Shown here: positions 1 to 12,600 of the stretch, in pieces
How positions within the stretch are numbered: position 1 is the first letter of the stretch
Layout of the letters: the number at the start of each line of letters is the position of its first letter
The notes under the pieces: generated by a model
The model's database searches: none
The model's input: only the letters and a program-made list of their open reading frames with translations
What the model was told of the DNA's origin: nothing
Made by a program: the position numbers and the translations under genes
DNA from: Ananas comosus
Lineage: Eukaryota; Streptophyta; Magnoliopsida; Poales; Bromeliaceae
DNA length: 64,000 nucleotides
Direction: 5' to 3'
Assembly: GCF_001540865.1 (NCBI RefSeq)
Contig: NC_033645.1
Span: 1,978,773 to 2,042,772 of the forward strand

Positions 1-330
1 ACTTTATCACTTTAGTATCCTGTGGTTTAAAGTGTATCAAGTTAGTACCCTGTGGTTTTGCACTTTATCACTTTAGTACCCTGTGGTTTCACACTTTATC
101 ACTTTAGTACCCTGTGATTTAAAAAACCACAGGGTACTAACTTGATACAAATTAAAACCACAGGGTACTAAAGTGATAAAGTACAAAACCACAGGGTACT
201 AACTTGATACACTTTAAACCACAGGGTACTAAAGTGATAAAGTGAGAAACCACAGGGTACTAACTTGATACATTTTAAACCACAGGGTACTAAAGTGAAA
301 AAAATTGAAACCACAAGGGGGGTTTTTGAA
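1..330. repeat. Fold-back element of alternating ~30-bp units, cut by the window edge
   Basis: Two short unit types alternate. One contains CACTTTATCACTTTAGTACC and the other GTGTATCAAGTTAGTACC, each followed by CTGTGGTTT. From about position 123 the same units appear in reverse complement up to about 310, so the whole stretch can fold into a long hairpin. The right edge is about 305-345, where the sequence changes to a run of G followed by TTTTTGAAGTTTTTTC. There is no coding capacity. It looks like a non-autonomous MITE-like element. A decayed relative lies at 61,370-61,685. Confidence 0.75.
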
Positions 331-1301
331 GTTTTTTCTAATAATAATAAGGGTACGTCTGCTTGAAATTATTATAAAGTATAATTATATATTATGGTAT
401 ACGCTTTGTAAACTCTAGTATTACTACAATAAGCAAATTCAAAGATCTAAAGATTTGAGCTCTTTCTATATATTAATTTACAATAAATTCGTAGTATTTT
501 TGGAATATTTTTGTTATTTTTGATACCCCAAAAAACATCCAAAAATTCTCCTGTAAATATAAACACTGTTTCATATAATACAACAAAAATACTTCAATAA
601 TATTACAAAATTACATAGCATTATAATAGGTCCTAACTATAGAGGGTACTATATTTTTTTGTATGATAAAATTACTCGCATATAGAATTGTAGACCGAGG
701 ACTATTTCCAATCACGTACGCTTGATTCTAAGTAAGATTAAATTTGCTCGATCCAACCAGAAAATTTTACAGTTATTTTAGGTCAAGACCTTGTCCAAAT
801 AATCGACCAGGCTCAACCGGCCCAAGTTCGACGATAACAAAAAAAAAAAAAAAAAATCACAAAATGCGTCAAACCAACCAAATAATCTAAAAACTTGGAT
901 TCTACCAAAATTTTATCAGCCTCTATTGGGCTAAAATTTGCTTAGGTCTACTTGCATGCACGAATTTGATGATGATATTGGAATATCTTAAAGCAGTTAT
1001 TATTATTATTATTATTATATATTAAAAAAAAAATCTTATACTACCACGTTTTGTCATAGCCCTCGATAACACCATCCCATTCAACGTGTGACATATGAAC
1101 TTTTTCACGCCTTGCAAAGTACGTAGTTTGATTAATACCGAAGAAAAAACGGCGTAAAAAAATGGTTTTTATTTTTTAGGATCTAGCTATGTTTTGTTAA
1201 CTTGTTGGAGTTAACCATTGACAACTAACACTACGATATACTACGGCATTGGAAGGAGACAAATCACTTCGACGCTATAACATGCCCTTGAATTTAAAAC
1301 T

Positions 1302-1304
<3 letters not shown>

Positions 1305-1337
<33 letters not shown>

Positions 1338-1405
1338 TCCACAACAGCAACAACAACAACAACAACAATAATAATAATAATAATAATTATTATTATTATT
1401 ATTAT
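1305..1405. repeat. Compound microsatellite (TA)n-(CAA)n-(TAA)n
   Basis: An uninterrupted TA run at about 1,305-1,335 is followed by CAA triplets and then TAA/ATT triplets. It is simple low-complexity sequence in the spacer. Confidence 0.85.
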
Positions 1406-2102
1406 AATCATAATCTTATGTTACTATGTTGCTGTTGATTGAACTCAGTTGTTTGCGAACAAATCATATTTAACTTGAAACTTGGCTTGATTAAAGAATA
1501 AAAAAAATAGAGTTGAGCTTAAGATAATCCAAGCAAATTTGTGCTCAGCTTTGTTAGGTTCAAGGAGGAAATATTTGTCGGTACCAGTTTATTCTAGTTC
1601 GTGCGGAAAAGACGATACTTGATGATGTACTATGCTGAATATTGAGTTTAGTTATGTAACATATGGTAAATTAAGCTCAAAGAGATGACGGTTGTTTTAT
1701 ATAACTTAACACTGATTCAGCTATTATATTACGAAATGATTTGTCTCGTGCTCGGCTTGATTATGCTAGGTCAGGTTTGGTTTTACCTTAGTTTGCTTGT
1801 GTCTGACTCGTTTAGACTCGTATTCATGAGAGAAGACACCGCTGTTTTTCCGTCGCCCGGCCCATCTTGCTTGGTCCAAATGGCTAGATTTAGCCATTTG
1901 GTTCGAGCCAAACATACTAAGGCCCAAAATTAGACACAATTTGATTCGGCTTTTCCTCGAGTCTAGTCTCGGCGAAAAATAAAAATACCTTGTGACTTTT
2001 GGGGGCTTGCAAAGGCATACTATAAGGTTGGACTACTTCAACATGTAAAAATGAGCTAATTTAAATAATGTTAAATTAGCTTTTTTTTTTTTTTCTTTTT
2101 TA

Positions 2103-2260
2103 CTGATCGTTCTTAGAGCAAATGACAAAGAGTTTGATGGTTGGTACCCGAGGTCCTAAATTCGAATCCTAGTTGATTCACATTTTCAGCTAAATTTATT
2201 TCTAAATAAAATAGATGAAGCGGATAGCGTGCTGCCTATCTCTAAAAAAAAAAAAAAAAA
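2103..2260 (+). mobile_element. SINE copy A (tRNA-derived type)
   Basis: The body runs from ACTGATCGTTCTTAGAGCAA to a poly-A tail at about 2,244-2,260. It contains a pol III B-box-like core (TTCGAATCC, near 2,160-2,170) preceded by an A-box-like segment. It ends with AGCGTGCTGCCTATCTCT before the A run. The same sequence, in the opposite direction, occurs at 42,991-43,142. I did not find a convincing target-site duplication for this copy. Confidence 0.75.
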
Positions 2261-3530
2261 TTTGGGTTAGAAACAAATAAGCTGGAGTAATACAATAATA
2301 AGGCAAATAGGAACTAGTGCGGATAAGATAAAACCCGAATTAATCGTACCAAGGCGATAAGGTTTTTTTCTTCTTAAATTAGATTAACACAACGACAAAG
2401 CATGGACAAGGTCAACAAATAAAATTAGTCAATTTTGAAATAGTTAAAGCTACCATTCTTTTTATTTTTTCGAAAAAATTAGAGTCACACAATGACAAGG
2501 CAAACATTAAGAAAATATCGATTTTCTTTGTAATTGCTTAAACAATACCATTCATATCTACTAAATCCAATGAACTCGGAAACAATTCTAAGAAATAATG
2601 AACTGATAAATTATATCACCTTACATCTGTCCGCTGATCAATATCTTATACAAGTTCAAAGTTTAAGATTTAATTCGATAAGTGTGATATAGAACATCTA
2701 AAATATTTACGTAGGAATCAAGTAGTATCAAAAATCGATTATGTTGAAAGAGATATCGTACGACTCATAAGAGATTAGTTAGCATCCAAAAATTGTAACT
2801 TTTTATGTACAAGCCTTTGTTTATGAGTATTTTTTTATAGCATTTGGTTTTTTAATACACAAAATGGGGAAAAAGTCTACATCTTAACGGACAAATTTTG
2901 TGGGTGCCCATCTCGACCGTCCTTTCTCTCATCTGTATCTTTCTGTCTCTTTCTAAAAATTCAGGGCCCACAATTTTTTGTTTTCATTTCCGAGGGTCGC
3001 AATGGGCGCTTGTACATTACGCGGTGTCCATCATCGTCCCCAAATAAGTTGTTTGGAAATGATGTCTATAAAATTTGTGTCTGTCGTCATTATTAAGAGT
3101 GAATCTCGAGGCTCCTTTGGAACAATTAAGATTTGCTATTGCATGTTGAAATAATTATAAGAAATTCTTATAATTTTAATACTAATTTATTATTCAGTAG
3201 TTTTTCGTTGAGATTGAGTTATTATCTAAGTATAAAAATTTGTCACTTTATAAAAAAAAAGTAATTAATGAATGGTGCTGTACAAACGCGTCCGCATACG
3301 AGCGCATAGTATATAACCAATCGAATTCTAAATTTCTGCGACCGCGCGGGCCCCACCACATTTCCAACATTATTCCGGTGCCACACACATTTGAATCAAC
3401 CCATTATTATTTTATTATTATTATTATTATTAATCCAATAAATTACACCCCTGAACCTTTATACAAAGCTCATTAGAGTCTCCTCTTCGTTTTCCTCCTC
3501 TTCCTCTTTTACCCGATCATTCCCGTCCCT

Positions 3531-3566
3531 GAAACCCTAGATCCTTCCCCCCCGATTCCTAGGGTT
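3531..3566 (+). promoter_or_regulatory. Telo-box motifs in the sacsin-like 5' region
   Basis: GAAACCCTAG at 3,531-3,540 and an inverted CTAGGGTTTTC at about 3,557-3,567 lie 90-125 bp before the start codon, inside a pyrimidine-rich leader. AAACCCTA motifs are common in 5' leaders of plant housekeeping genes. Their function here is inferred. Confidence 0.45.
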
Positions 3567-3654
3567 TTCTTTCTAACACTTCGACGATGTCCCTTTCTCC
3601 TCGTCCTACTCCATTATAGCGTCTCCGTCTCCCTCCTCTCCGGCGGCCGCGGAG

Positions 3655-6600
3655 ATGGATCGCTCCGCCGCATCCGGAGCCGACGCCGCGGCGGAGACCG
3701 CCTTGTTGGAGGACTTCGGCCAGAGGGTCGACCTCACGCGGCGGATCCGCGAGGTGCTGGTCAACTACCCCGAGGGCACCACCGTGCTCAAGGAGCTCAT
3801 CCAGAACGCGGACGACGCCGGCGCCACTAGGGTTTGCCTCTGCCTCGACCGCCGCAAGCACGGCGCTGAGTCCCTCCTCTCGCCGAAGCTCGCTCAGTGG
3901 CAGGGCCCCGCGCTCGTCGCCTACAACGACGCCGGCTTCACCGACGACGACTTCGTCAGCATATCGCGGATCGGGGATAGCAAGAAGCAGTCGCAGGCGT
4001 GGAAGACGGGGCGTTTCGGGTGAGTCCCTTGATGCACTTCTCCCATTTAACTTCTCTGCTTTAGGAAATGGTTTAAATTAAATTAATTGATGCGGCCATG
4101 GTTTCCTCCTCAAGAACTTCAGGGTTTGGCTTGTTTAAAATCAAATTGCAAACTTAATTTTGTGACTACTTTTACATTGCAGGAACATTTTAATGATTGC
4201 GTGGATAATGGAAGATAAAGTTGGTTATAGCACTGTTATAAGGCTTGGTTGGAATGGTAGCTTTGGGTTTATCTTAGAAAATTTACTTTTTTGTTTTATT
4301 GAGAATTAGCGGGATTACTCAAGTTATTCCGATGTTCAACCAAACAGTGACTCCTAGGTGCTTTGTGGAGTTTGTGAGCCTCGTCGTTCTGTTTGAAAGA
4401 GAAGAAATTTGACCCACTCTCATGTTTCAAGAGAACATTTAACATAGTTTAGACCGGATTTGAATGTGAAGGCATTAATTGTATGCACTTATCCATAGAT
4501 GTACATTTTGGTAGTTTAGACAATAAGGTTGCTATTTTTCTATTAGTTCTAGATCCAAATTCAAATTCCAACCTGTTGATCAATTAAACCCATGTTAACA
4601 ACAAATAATTGGTTCCTGTTCAGGTCATTGTGTTCACATATTGCCCCCCCTAGTTACTTCAGAAGCAAGCAGATACTATTTTAGCTATTTCATAGGTTTT
4701 GAGTGGCTTGGACCATCAACATATAGAAACTGTTGTGACTATTTTGTTGGTTTTGTTCAGCGTGATCTAATCTGAAATTCTTTGCTTTTGTTACTTCTCC
4801 TTTCATAAGGACTCTATGTTGTGTTATTTTCTTATGTTTCCTCTTCTTCTGGTATATATATTTTTTCAGTTAAAAACACTCCTTTATTCGTGAAAAGATA
4901 ATTTGATTTTGCTCATAAAACAAGTATTGTTGATTACTGGGTTTCGGAGGACTTAGTAAGATTGTTGAATCTACATATGCTACACTTGATTTCTTGCATC
5001 TAGTATATGTCTTTGACTATTTAGTATTGTTCTGCCTATCATGACTGTTTTCTCTTTTCTTCTGAATTTGCTATATAGGGTTGGTTTTAACTCGGTGTAC
5101 CACCTGACAGACTTGCCATCTTTTGTAAGCGGCAAATATATTGTCTTATTTGATCCCCAAGGTGCATACCTTCCCAATGTTTCTGCTTCAAATCCGGGGA
5201 AACGCCTCGACTTTGTTAACTCTTCAGCTATTACACTATATAGAGATCAGTTTTTGCCGTATTGTGCTTTTGGGTGTAACATGACAGCCCCTTTTTCGGG
5301 CACTTTATTTCGTTTCCCTTTGAGGAGTGCAAATCAGGCGGCTGTTAGTAGGCTTTCCAGGCAAACATACTTGGAAGATGATATTCTTTTGCTGTTTTCA
5401 CAGCTTTATGAAGAAGCTGTGTTTTCTATGCTCTTTCTTAAAAGCATACTCTCAGTTGAAATGTATATATGGGACGTTGGTATGAATGAGCCACGGAAGT
5501 TGTACTCTTGCTCTGTCAAGTCACCAAATGAGAATACAGTCTGGCATCGTCAGGCACTTGTTAGGTTCTCTAATTCTGCTGAATCTTTAAACTGGCAAAC
5601 TGATCCCTTTTCATTAGATTTCCTAAGTGAAGCATCCTTTGGGTCAAATGTTGAAAAAAGAATCTGCACATTCTTCATAGTACAGGGGATGGCATCAGCA
5701 TCTAGTAAAATTGGTTCCTTTGCTTCTGCTGCAGCTAAAGATCATGATCTCCACTTATTGCCCTGGGCATCTGTTGCAGCTTGTATATCTGATGGCGAGC
5801 CTGAGGTACTGTACACTTACTTTAAATAGAGATGTTATTTGTATTGCATCATATGTTTTATGCCATAGATGCAAGACCTTACATTGGAAAGAACAATGCC
5901 ATTCTCTTGATAAGCATCATTTGCTGTCGTATTCCACGAGTGCAAACTAGATGTGGAATGCTCATAGCAAACTAGATAAGGAATTCTGTTTCTTGATTAT
6001 ATGCCTTCCCAAGTGCAAGTGATTTTTAGTGTTTTTGTTGCAAATGAAGATCAACCACGGTAACAGGTGACTTTTATCTTTTATCAGATAGGTTAGTTGA
6101 TTTTTCTTTTTCCTTTTCTTTAACTTCGACCATTAAAGTTGCATCTGGTTTGGTGTAATTAAACCTCTTGTGAACAACTCTTTTGTTTTTACCTGTTTGT
6201 TCACTTGCAGTAACTTTTACTACAGAACCTGAAAATTTTCCCTGCTGCATGATCCTTTCCACTGTTCAGTCAATTATATATTAGTTCGCAAAAAAATCTT
6301 TACTAAGTTGTCGAACTATTCTAATGCCATATTATTATGTATTTCTTTTGAGTTCATGGTCAGTTTTTTTCCCCAATAATTCTTATTTCTATTGAAAATT
6401 AATCTATGTTGAACTGCCTTGTGGTAAACTGGGTTTTGCAGGGTGCTGTTCTTAAGGAAGGCCATGCTTTTTGTTTCCTTCCATTGCCCGTAAAAACAGG
6501 ATTGGCTGTGCAAGTGAATGGTTATTTCGAAGTTTCTTCCAATCGGCGAAACATTTGGTATGGAGCTGACATGGACAGGGGTGGAAAACTTCGTTCTGAC

Positions 6601-9600
6601 TGGAATAGGCTGTTATTAGAAGATGCGATCGCTCCAGCGTTTATTGAGTTGCTATTGGGTTTGAGGACGCTATTGGGGCCCAATAAACTATACTATTCTG
6701 TATGGCCAAGTGGTTCATTTGAGGAGCCTTGGAGCATTTTGGTTGAGCAGATCTACCAAATTATTTATTTATCGCCTGTTTTATATTCTGATATTGGAGG
6801 CGGAAGGTGGATATCACCATCTGAAGCATTTATTCATGATGAGGTGTTTTCTGGAAGTAAAGATCTTTGTGAGGCCCTTATATTGTTAGGGATGCCTGTT
6901 GCTTGTCTGCCTAATGCTATTTTTGATATGTTTTCCAAATATAATAGGAGTACTAGCCTCAGACTAATTAATCCTGCTACAGTAAGACATTTCCTCAAGG
7001 GGTGCCAAACTTTGGCAGCATTAAACAAATCTTGTAAGCTAGTTTTGTTGGAATATTGTCTTAGCGATTTGGATGATGTTGTTGTTGGTAGATACTTAAA
7101 TGGCCTTCCTTTGCTTCCATTAGCAAATAATCAATTTGGAGTGTTTTCTGAGGTTTCACAGGGAAATTTTTATTTCATCTGCAATGAACTTGAATACAAG
7201 CTTTTGAGTGCAGTCCCCGACAGAATAATCGACCCAAACATTCCTTCTAAATTACTAAGTAAACTCTCTGATGTTGCCCATTTCTCTAAGGCAAACATTG
7301 CATTAGTTGATGGTCAGATTTTCCTCCAGTTCTTCCCCAGGCTCTTCCCTGCTGAATGGAAATATAAAAATCAAGTTGATTGGAATCCAGAGTTGGGCAG
7401 TACATTTCCAACAACAGCTTGGTTTGAACTTTTTTGGAAGTATCTGCGAGAACGCTCTTATGATCTTGAGTTATTCAGTGACTGGCCTCTATTGCCATCT
7501 ACTTCAGGGCACCTTCACAGACCTTCCAAATTATCTAAGCTGATTAATGCAGAATTATTATCTAGCACGATAGAAGAGCTGCTAGCAAAGATAGGATGCA
7601 AAATATTAAGTACACAGTATGGAGTTGAGCATCAGCAATTGTCCCTCTATGTATATGATGGTGATGTTGCTGGTGTTATTCATTCAATTTTTGAGGCTGT
7701 TTCTTCAAGTGGTAATCCCTTGCACTCTCTTTTTCAATATATTGCTCCTGATGAGAAAAATGAACTCCGCCAATTTCTGCTGGATCCGAAGTGGTACTTG
7801 AGAGGCTCTCTTTCTGATGATGACATGAAGAACTGCAAGAAGTTACCTATTTATAGGGTTTATGCTGAAGGGGATGTCAATATTTGTTACTTTTCTGATT
7901 TGGATACTTTCAAGTTGTACTTGCCACCATTAGGCATGCCTGAATACTTATTAGATGGCGATTTTATTTTCTGTTCATCCCAAAGTGAGGAGGAAATTTT
8001 AATGAGATATTTGAAAATCGAGCGCATGAAAAGGTCTTCTTTCTACAAGAAGAGTGTTCTTAACAGAGTTGGTGAACTGCAACCAGAAATTCGTGACGCA
8101 GTAATGTTAACCGTACTGCGAGAGTTGCCTCAGTTATGCTTGGAGGATCCACTGTTTAAAGAATCTTTAAGAGTGCTTAATTTTGTTCCAACTATCACTG
8201 GCAGCTTGAGGAGTCCTCAATCTCTCTATGATCCTCGTGTGGAAGAACTTTATGTTCTTCTGCAGGAATCGGATTGTTTCCCTTGTGGATTATTTCAAGA
8301 ATCGGATGTTCTCGACATGTTGCTTAGCCTAGGGCTTAGGACATCAGTACATCTTGATACTGTAATTCAAAGTGCACGCCAGATTGAAATGCTGATGCAC
8401 AAAGATCAGTCGAAAGCTAATTTAAGGGGTAAGGTGCTGCTTGCTTACCTCGAAGTTCATGCCAACAAATGGGTTTCTAATAGACCGAGAGATGGTCAAA
8501 GAAAGGCGAATGTGATGTTTGCTAAAGTTACCATGGCACTACGGACTCGTGACATTCCTTTAGAAGCTGACCTTGAGAAATTCTGGAGTAACCTCAGAAT
8601 GATATGCTGGTGCCCTGTGCTAGTTTCTCCACCTCATCCTGCTTTGCCATGGCCTGCAGTTTCATCAAAGGTGGCCCCACCTAAGCAAGTAAGACTACAT
8701 TCAGATATGTGGCTTGTTTCTGCTAGCTCGCGTATTCTTGATGGTGATTGCTCTTCTTCTGCCTTGTCATATAGCTTGGGCTGGTCATTTCCTCCAGCTG
8801 GAAGTGTAATTGCCGCTCAACTGCTTGAGCTTGGGAAAAACAATGAGATTGTGACAGACCAGGTGCTTCGGCAAGAATTGGCTCTAGCTATGCCAAAGAT
8901 ATACTCTCTATTGACAAATTTGATTGGTTCAGATGAGATGGATATTGTGAAGGCTGTCCTTGAAGGGTGCAGATGGATTTGGGTGGGAGATGGATTTGCA
9001 ACAGCAGAAGAGGTGGTTCTCACTGGGCACCTCCATTTGGCTCCTTACATACGCGTTATTCCTGTCGATCTAGCAGTGTTCAGAGAGTTGTTCTTAGAGC
9101 TCAGCATAAAAGAATATTTGAAGCCAGCAGATTATGCTAATATTCTTTCTCGCATTGCCATGAGAAAAGGATCCGCTCCACTTGATGGTGAAGAACTAAG
9201 AACATCTGTTTTAATAGTGCAGCATCTTTCTGACTTCCAGTTTGAGGATTCACGCGCACAAATTTATCTGCCAGACGCCTTATCCCGACTATGCCGATCA
9301 ACTGACCTTGTCTTCAATGATGCTCCGTGGCTACTTGATTTTGGAGAGAGCACATATACAAAGAAGGATGTTTATAATTTTGTACATGGCCACATTTCAA
9401 ATGATGTTGCGGAGAAACTAGGCGTACGCTCTCTTCGCCGCCTGCTGCTTGCCGAGAGCTCTGACTCAATGAACTTGAGTTTGTCTGGTGTTGCTGAAGC
9501 CTTTGGACAGCATGAGGCCTTGACAACTAGACTCAAACACATTGTTGAAATGTATGCAGATGGCCCAGGGATTCTTTTTGAGCTCGTACAAAATGCAGAG

Positions 9601-12600
9601 GATGCACATGCTTCTGAGGTTATCTTTTTGTTGGACAAAACTCAATATGGTACATCATCCATTCTTTCCCCCGAAATGGCCGAGTGGCAGGGGCCTGCTC
9701 TTTACTGCTTTAATGACTCTGTTTTCAGCTCGCAAGATCTTTATGCAATCTCACGCATAGGTCAGGACAGCAAGCTCGAAAAACCTTTTGCTATTGGCCG
9801 GTTTGGTCTTGGCTTCAATTGCGTATATCACTTCACGGACATCCCAGGTTTTGTTTCTGGGGAAAACATTGTAATCTTCGATCCACATGCCTGTTATTTG
9901 CCGGGAATATCTCCTTCTCATCCAGGCTTGAGGATAAGATTTGTTGGGCGGAGGATCTTAGAACAATTCCCTGACCAATTTAGTCCTTTCCTACAATTTG
10001 GCTGTGACCTCCAACAAGCTTTTCCAGGTACCCTGTTTCGGTTCCCTCTCAGGAATGAAGCTGCCGCTAATAGAAGTCAAATAAAGAAGGAGAAATATGC
10101 ACCTGAAGATGTGGAGTTGCTCTTTTCTTCCTTTTCTGAAGTTGTATCAGAGGCATTACTTTTCCTCCGTAATGTTCAAAAAGTAACATTATACGTGAAG
10201 GAGGGATCTGGTCATGAGATGCAACTCATGCACTGTGCGTCAAGGCGCCATGCTGGTGTGATCACAAAGGAATCTCATGCACATCAAGCTATGCTTGATT
10301 TTATTCGTGGAAGTCGGCAGAATGGAATGGATAGGGCTCAGTTCTTGAACAGATTGAATAAGACCTTAGATAGCGAGTTGCCGTGGAATTGCCAGAAGGT
10401 TGCGATTGTCGAAGAAACGCCAATGGCCAGCATGTTGCATTCTTGGATTATTAGCGACTGTATTGGTGGTGGACAAGCTAAACGACGATCTATAGTAATG
10501 GGTAATAAGTCACATAATTTTGTACCCTGGGCTTGTGTTGCAGCCTACCTGCACTCCGCATATATAAAGGATGTAAAGGAGCTGGGTGAAACATTTAGTA
10601 GTTCTGGTGAAATTGTTGATACCGATGCATCTCTAAAATACCAAGCTCCTAGGAAAAAGTTTGAGGGGCGGGCCTTCTGCTTCCTACCTCTACCAATTAC
10701 TACTAGCCTTCCAGCACATGTTAATGCATATTTCGAATTGTCGTCAAATCGAAGAGATATCTGGTTCGGAAATGATATGGCTGGTGGTGGGAAAGCACGA
10801 TCTGAGTGGAACACTTGCCTGCTTGAAGATGTTGCTGCTCCTGCTTATGCTCACCTCCTATCTGTCATGGCTGAAGAGATTGGCCCTTCCGATCTCTTCT
10901 TCTCATTTTGGCCCACCACTGTAGGTGCTGAACCATGGGCTTCTATGGTGCGAAAGCTCTATATGTGTATCGCTGATCTTGGGCTCCCTGTGCTATACAC
11001 AAAAGCTCGAGGCGGGCAATGGATCTCAACGAGGCAAGCTATATTTCCCGACTTCAGTTTCTCAATGGCAGCAGAACTTTCAGAAGTTTTGGCTCAAGCT
11101 GGTTTGCCTATCGTCTCTGTATCAAAGCTCATTGTTGATAAGTTTATGGAAACATGCCCATCCTTGCATTTCCTAAATCCCAGTCTGCTGAGGAATTTGT
11201 TAATTCGACGTAAACGTGGGTTTAAAAGCAAGGAAGCAGTCATCTGTACGTTAGAATACTGCTTAAGTGATATAAAAGAATCTGGTTTTTCTGATAAGCT
11301 GCATGGATTGCCATTACTTCCTTTGGCAAATGGATCCTTAACGGTTATTAATAAGTGCGGGGAAGGTGAAAGAATATTTTTTACGTCCCAAATGGAATAT
11401 GAACTTCTCAAGGATTCTGTTCCGCATCTTCTCATAGATTGTTCTATACCAGATGGAATTCTGAAGAAACTATCCAACATAGCAGATTCTGCGCAGTCAA
11501 ACATACAGTTGTTCACTTGTTCATGCCTTGTTGATTTGCTCCCTAGGATTCTGCCGCCTGAATGGCAGCAAGCTAAGCAGGTTTCCTGGACTCCAGGTCA
11601 GCAAGGTCACCCAAGTCTGGAATGGATGAAGTTGCTTTGGAGCTATTTACAAGATTCCTGCAAGGACCTTTCCATTCTTAGCAAATGGCCTATACTGCCG
11701 GTTGGGAATGACTGCCTCTTGCAACTTGCTGAAAACTCTAATGTAATTAGGGATGATGGTTGGAGTGAAAACATGTACTCATTGTTACAGAAGCTGGGAG
11801 TTTTCTTCCTGAGATCTGATCTTCCAATTGATCACCCCCAGTTGAAGCATTTTGTTCAGGATTCGACGGCACCTGGTGTTTTGAATGCAGTGTGGTCAGT
11901 GGCTTCTCAGCTGCAGGATATTAAGGAACTATTTGCCAATGCCTCAGTGGCAGAGATGCATGAACTTCGGAGTTTTATTTTCCAGTCTAAATGGTTTTCT
12001 GGTAATCAAATTGATTCTTCACATATTAACTTGATCAAGGTTCTTCCAATATTTAACTCTTACAAGAGTAGAGAGCTCGTTAGCTTGTCTGATCCAACGA
12101 AATGGCTTAAACCTGAAGGCATGCGTGAGGATCTCTTAAATGAAAATTTTGTTAGAACTGAATCTGAAAAGGAAAAGAACATTTTACGATGCTTTTTTGA
12201 TATAAGGGAGCCTACAAAAACCGAATTTTACAAAGGTCACGTGCTTAACCATATGTCAGAGTTTCTTTCGCAGCCAACCATTCTTTCATCAATATTATGT
12301 GATGTGAAGCTTTTGATAGAAGAAGATGCTTCCAGAAAAGCTGCTCTATCGGAAATCCCATTTGTTTTGGCAGCTAATGGTTCTTGGCTACATCCTTCCC
12401 GGTGTGTTTCTTATTTTCTCACACTTTTTGTTGCTTGCTCTTTTTTATAATGTGTGATTTACAGCTATTAAATGTTGATTCATTGACAATTATGTTTGTT
12501 TCTCCCCCTTTCTGTTATTGTACTGATTTACCTTCTGATTGCCACCTCATTCGCCTCATTGTGAATTGGAATATTTAAGCTGTCGAAATCCTGCTCTTTT

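Larger units (their letters stand above)
331..3480. other. AT-rich intergenic spacer upstream of the sacsin-like gene
   Basis: About 3.1 kb with no ORF that looks coding; the short ORFs here have random composition. It holds microsatellites ((TA)n at 1,305-1,335, then CAA and TAA runs at 1,345-1,405), one SINE copy at about 2,103-2,260, and further ATT/TTA runs at 3,400-3,430 just upstream of the gene. I see no RNA gene here. Confidence 0.6.

Noticed and set aside
1..330. CRISPR-like array
   Set aside because: The regular short repeats have no unique spacers, and they invert midway. This is a plant fold-back element.
1685..1933. 82-codon plus-strand ORF in the left spacer
   Set aside because: Hydrophobic, low-complexity chance frame in AT-rich DNA, with no similarity that I recognise.
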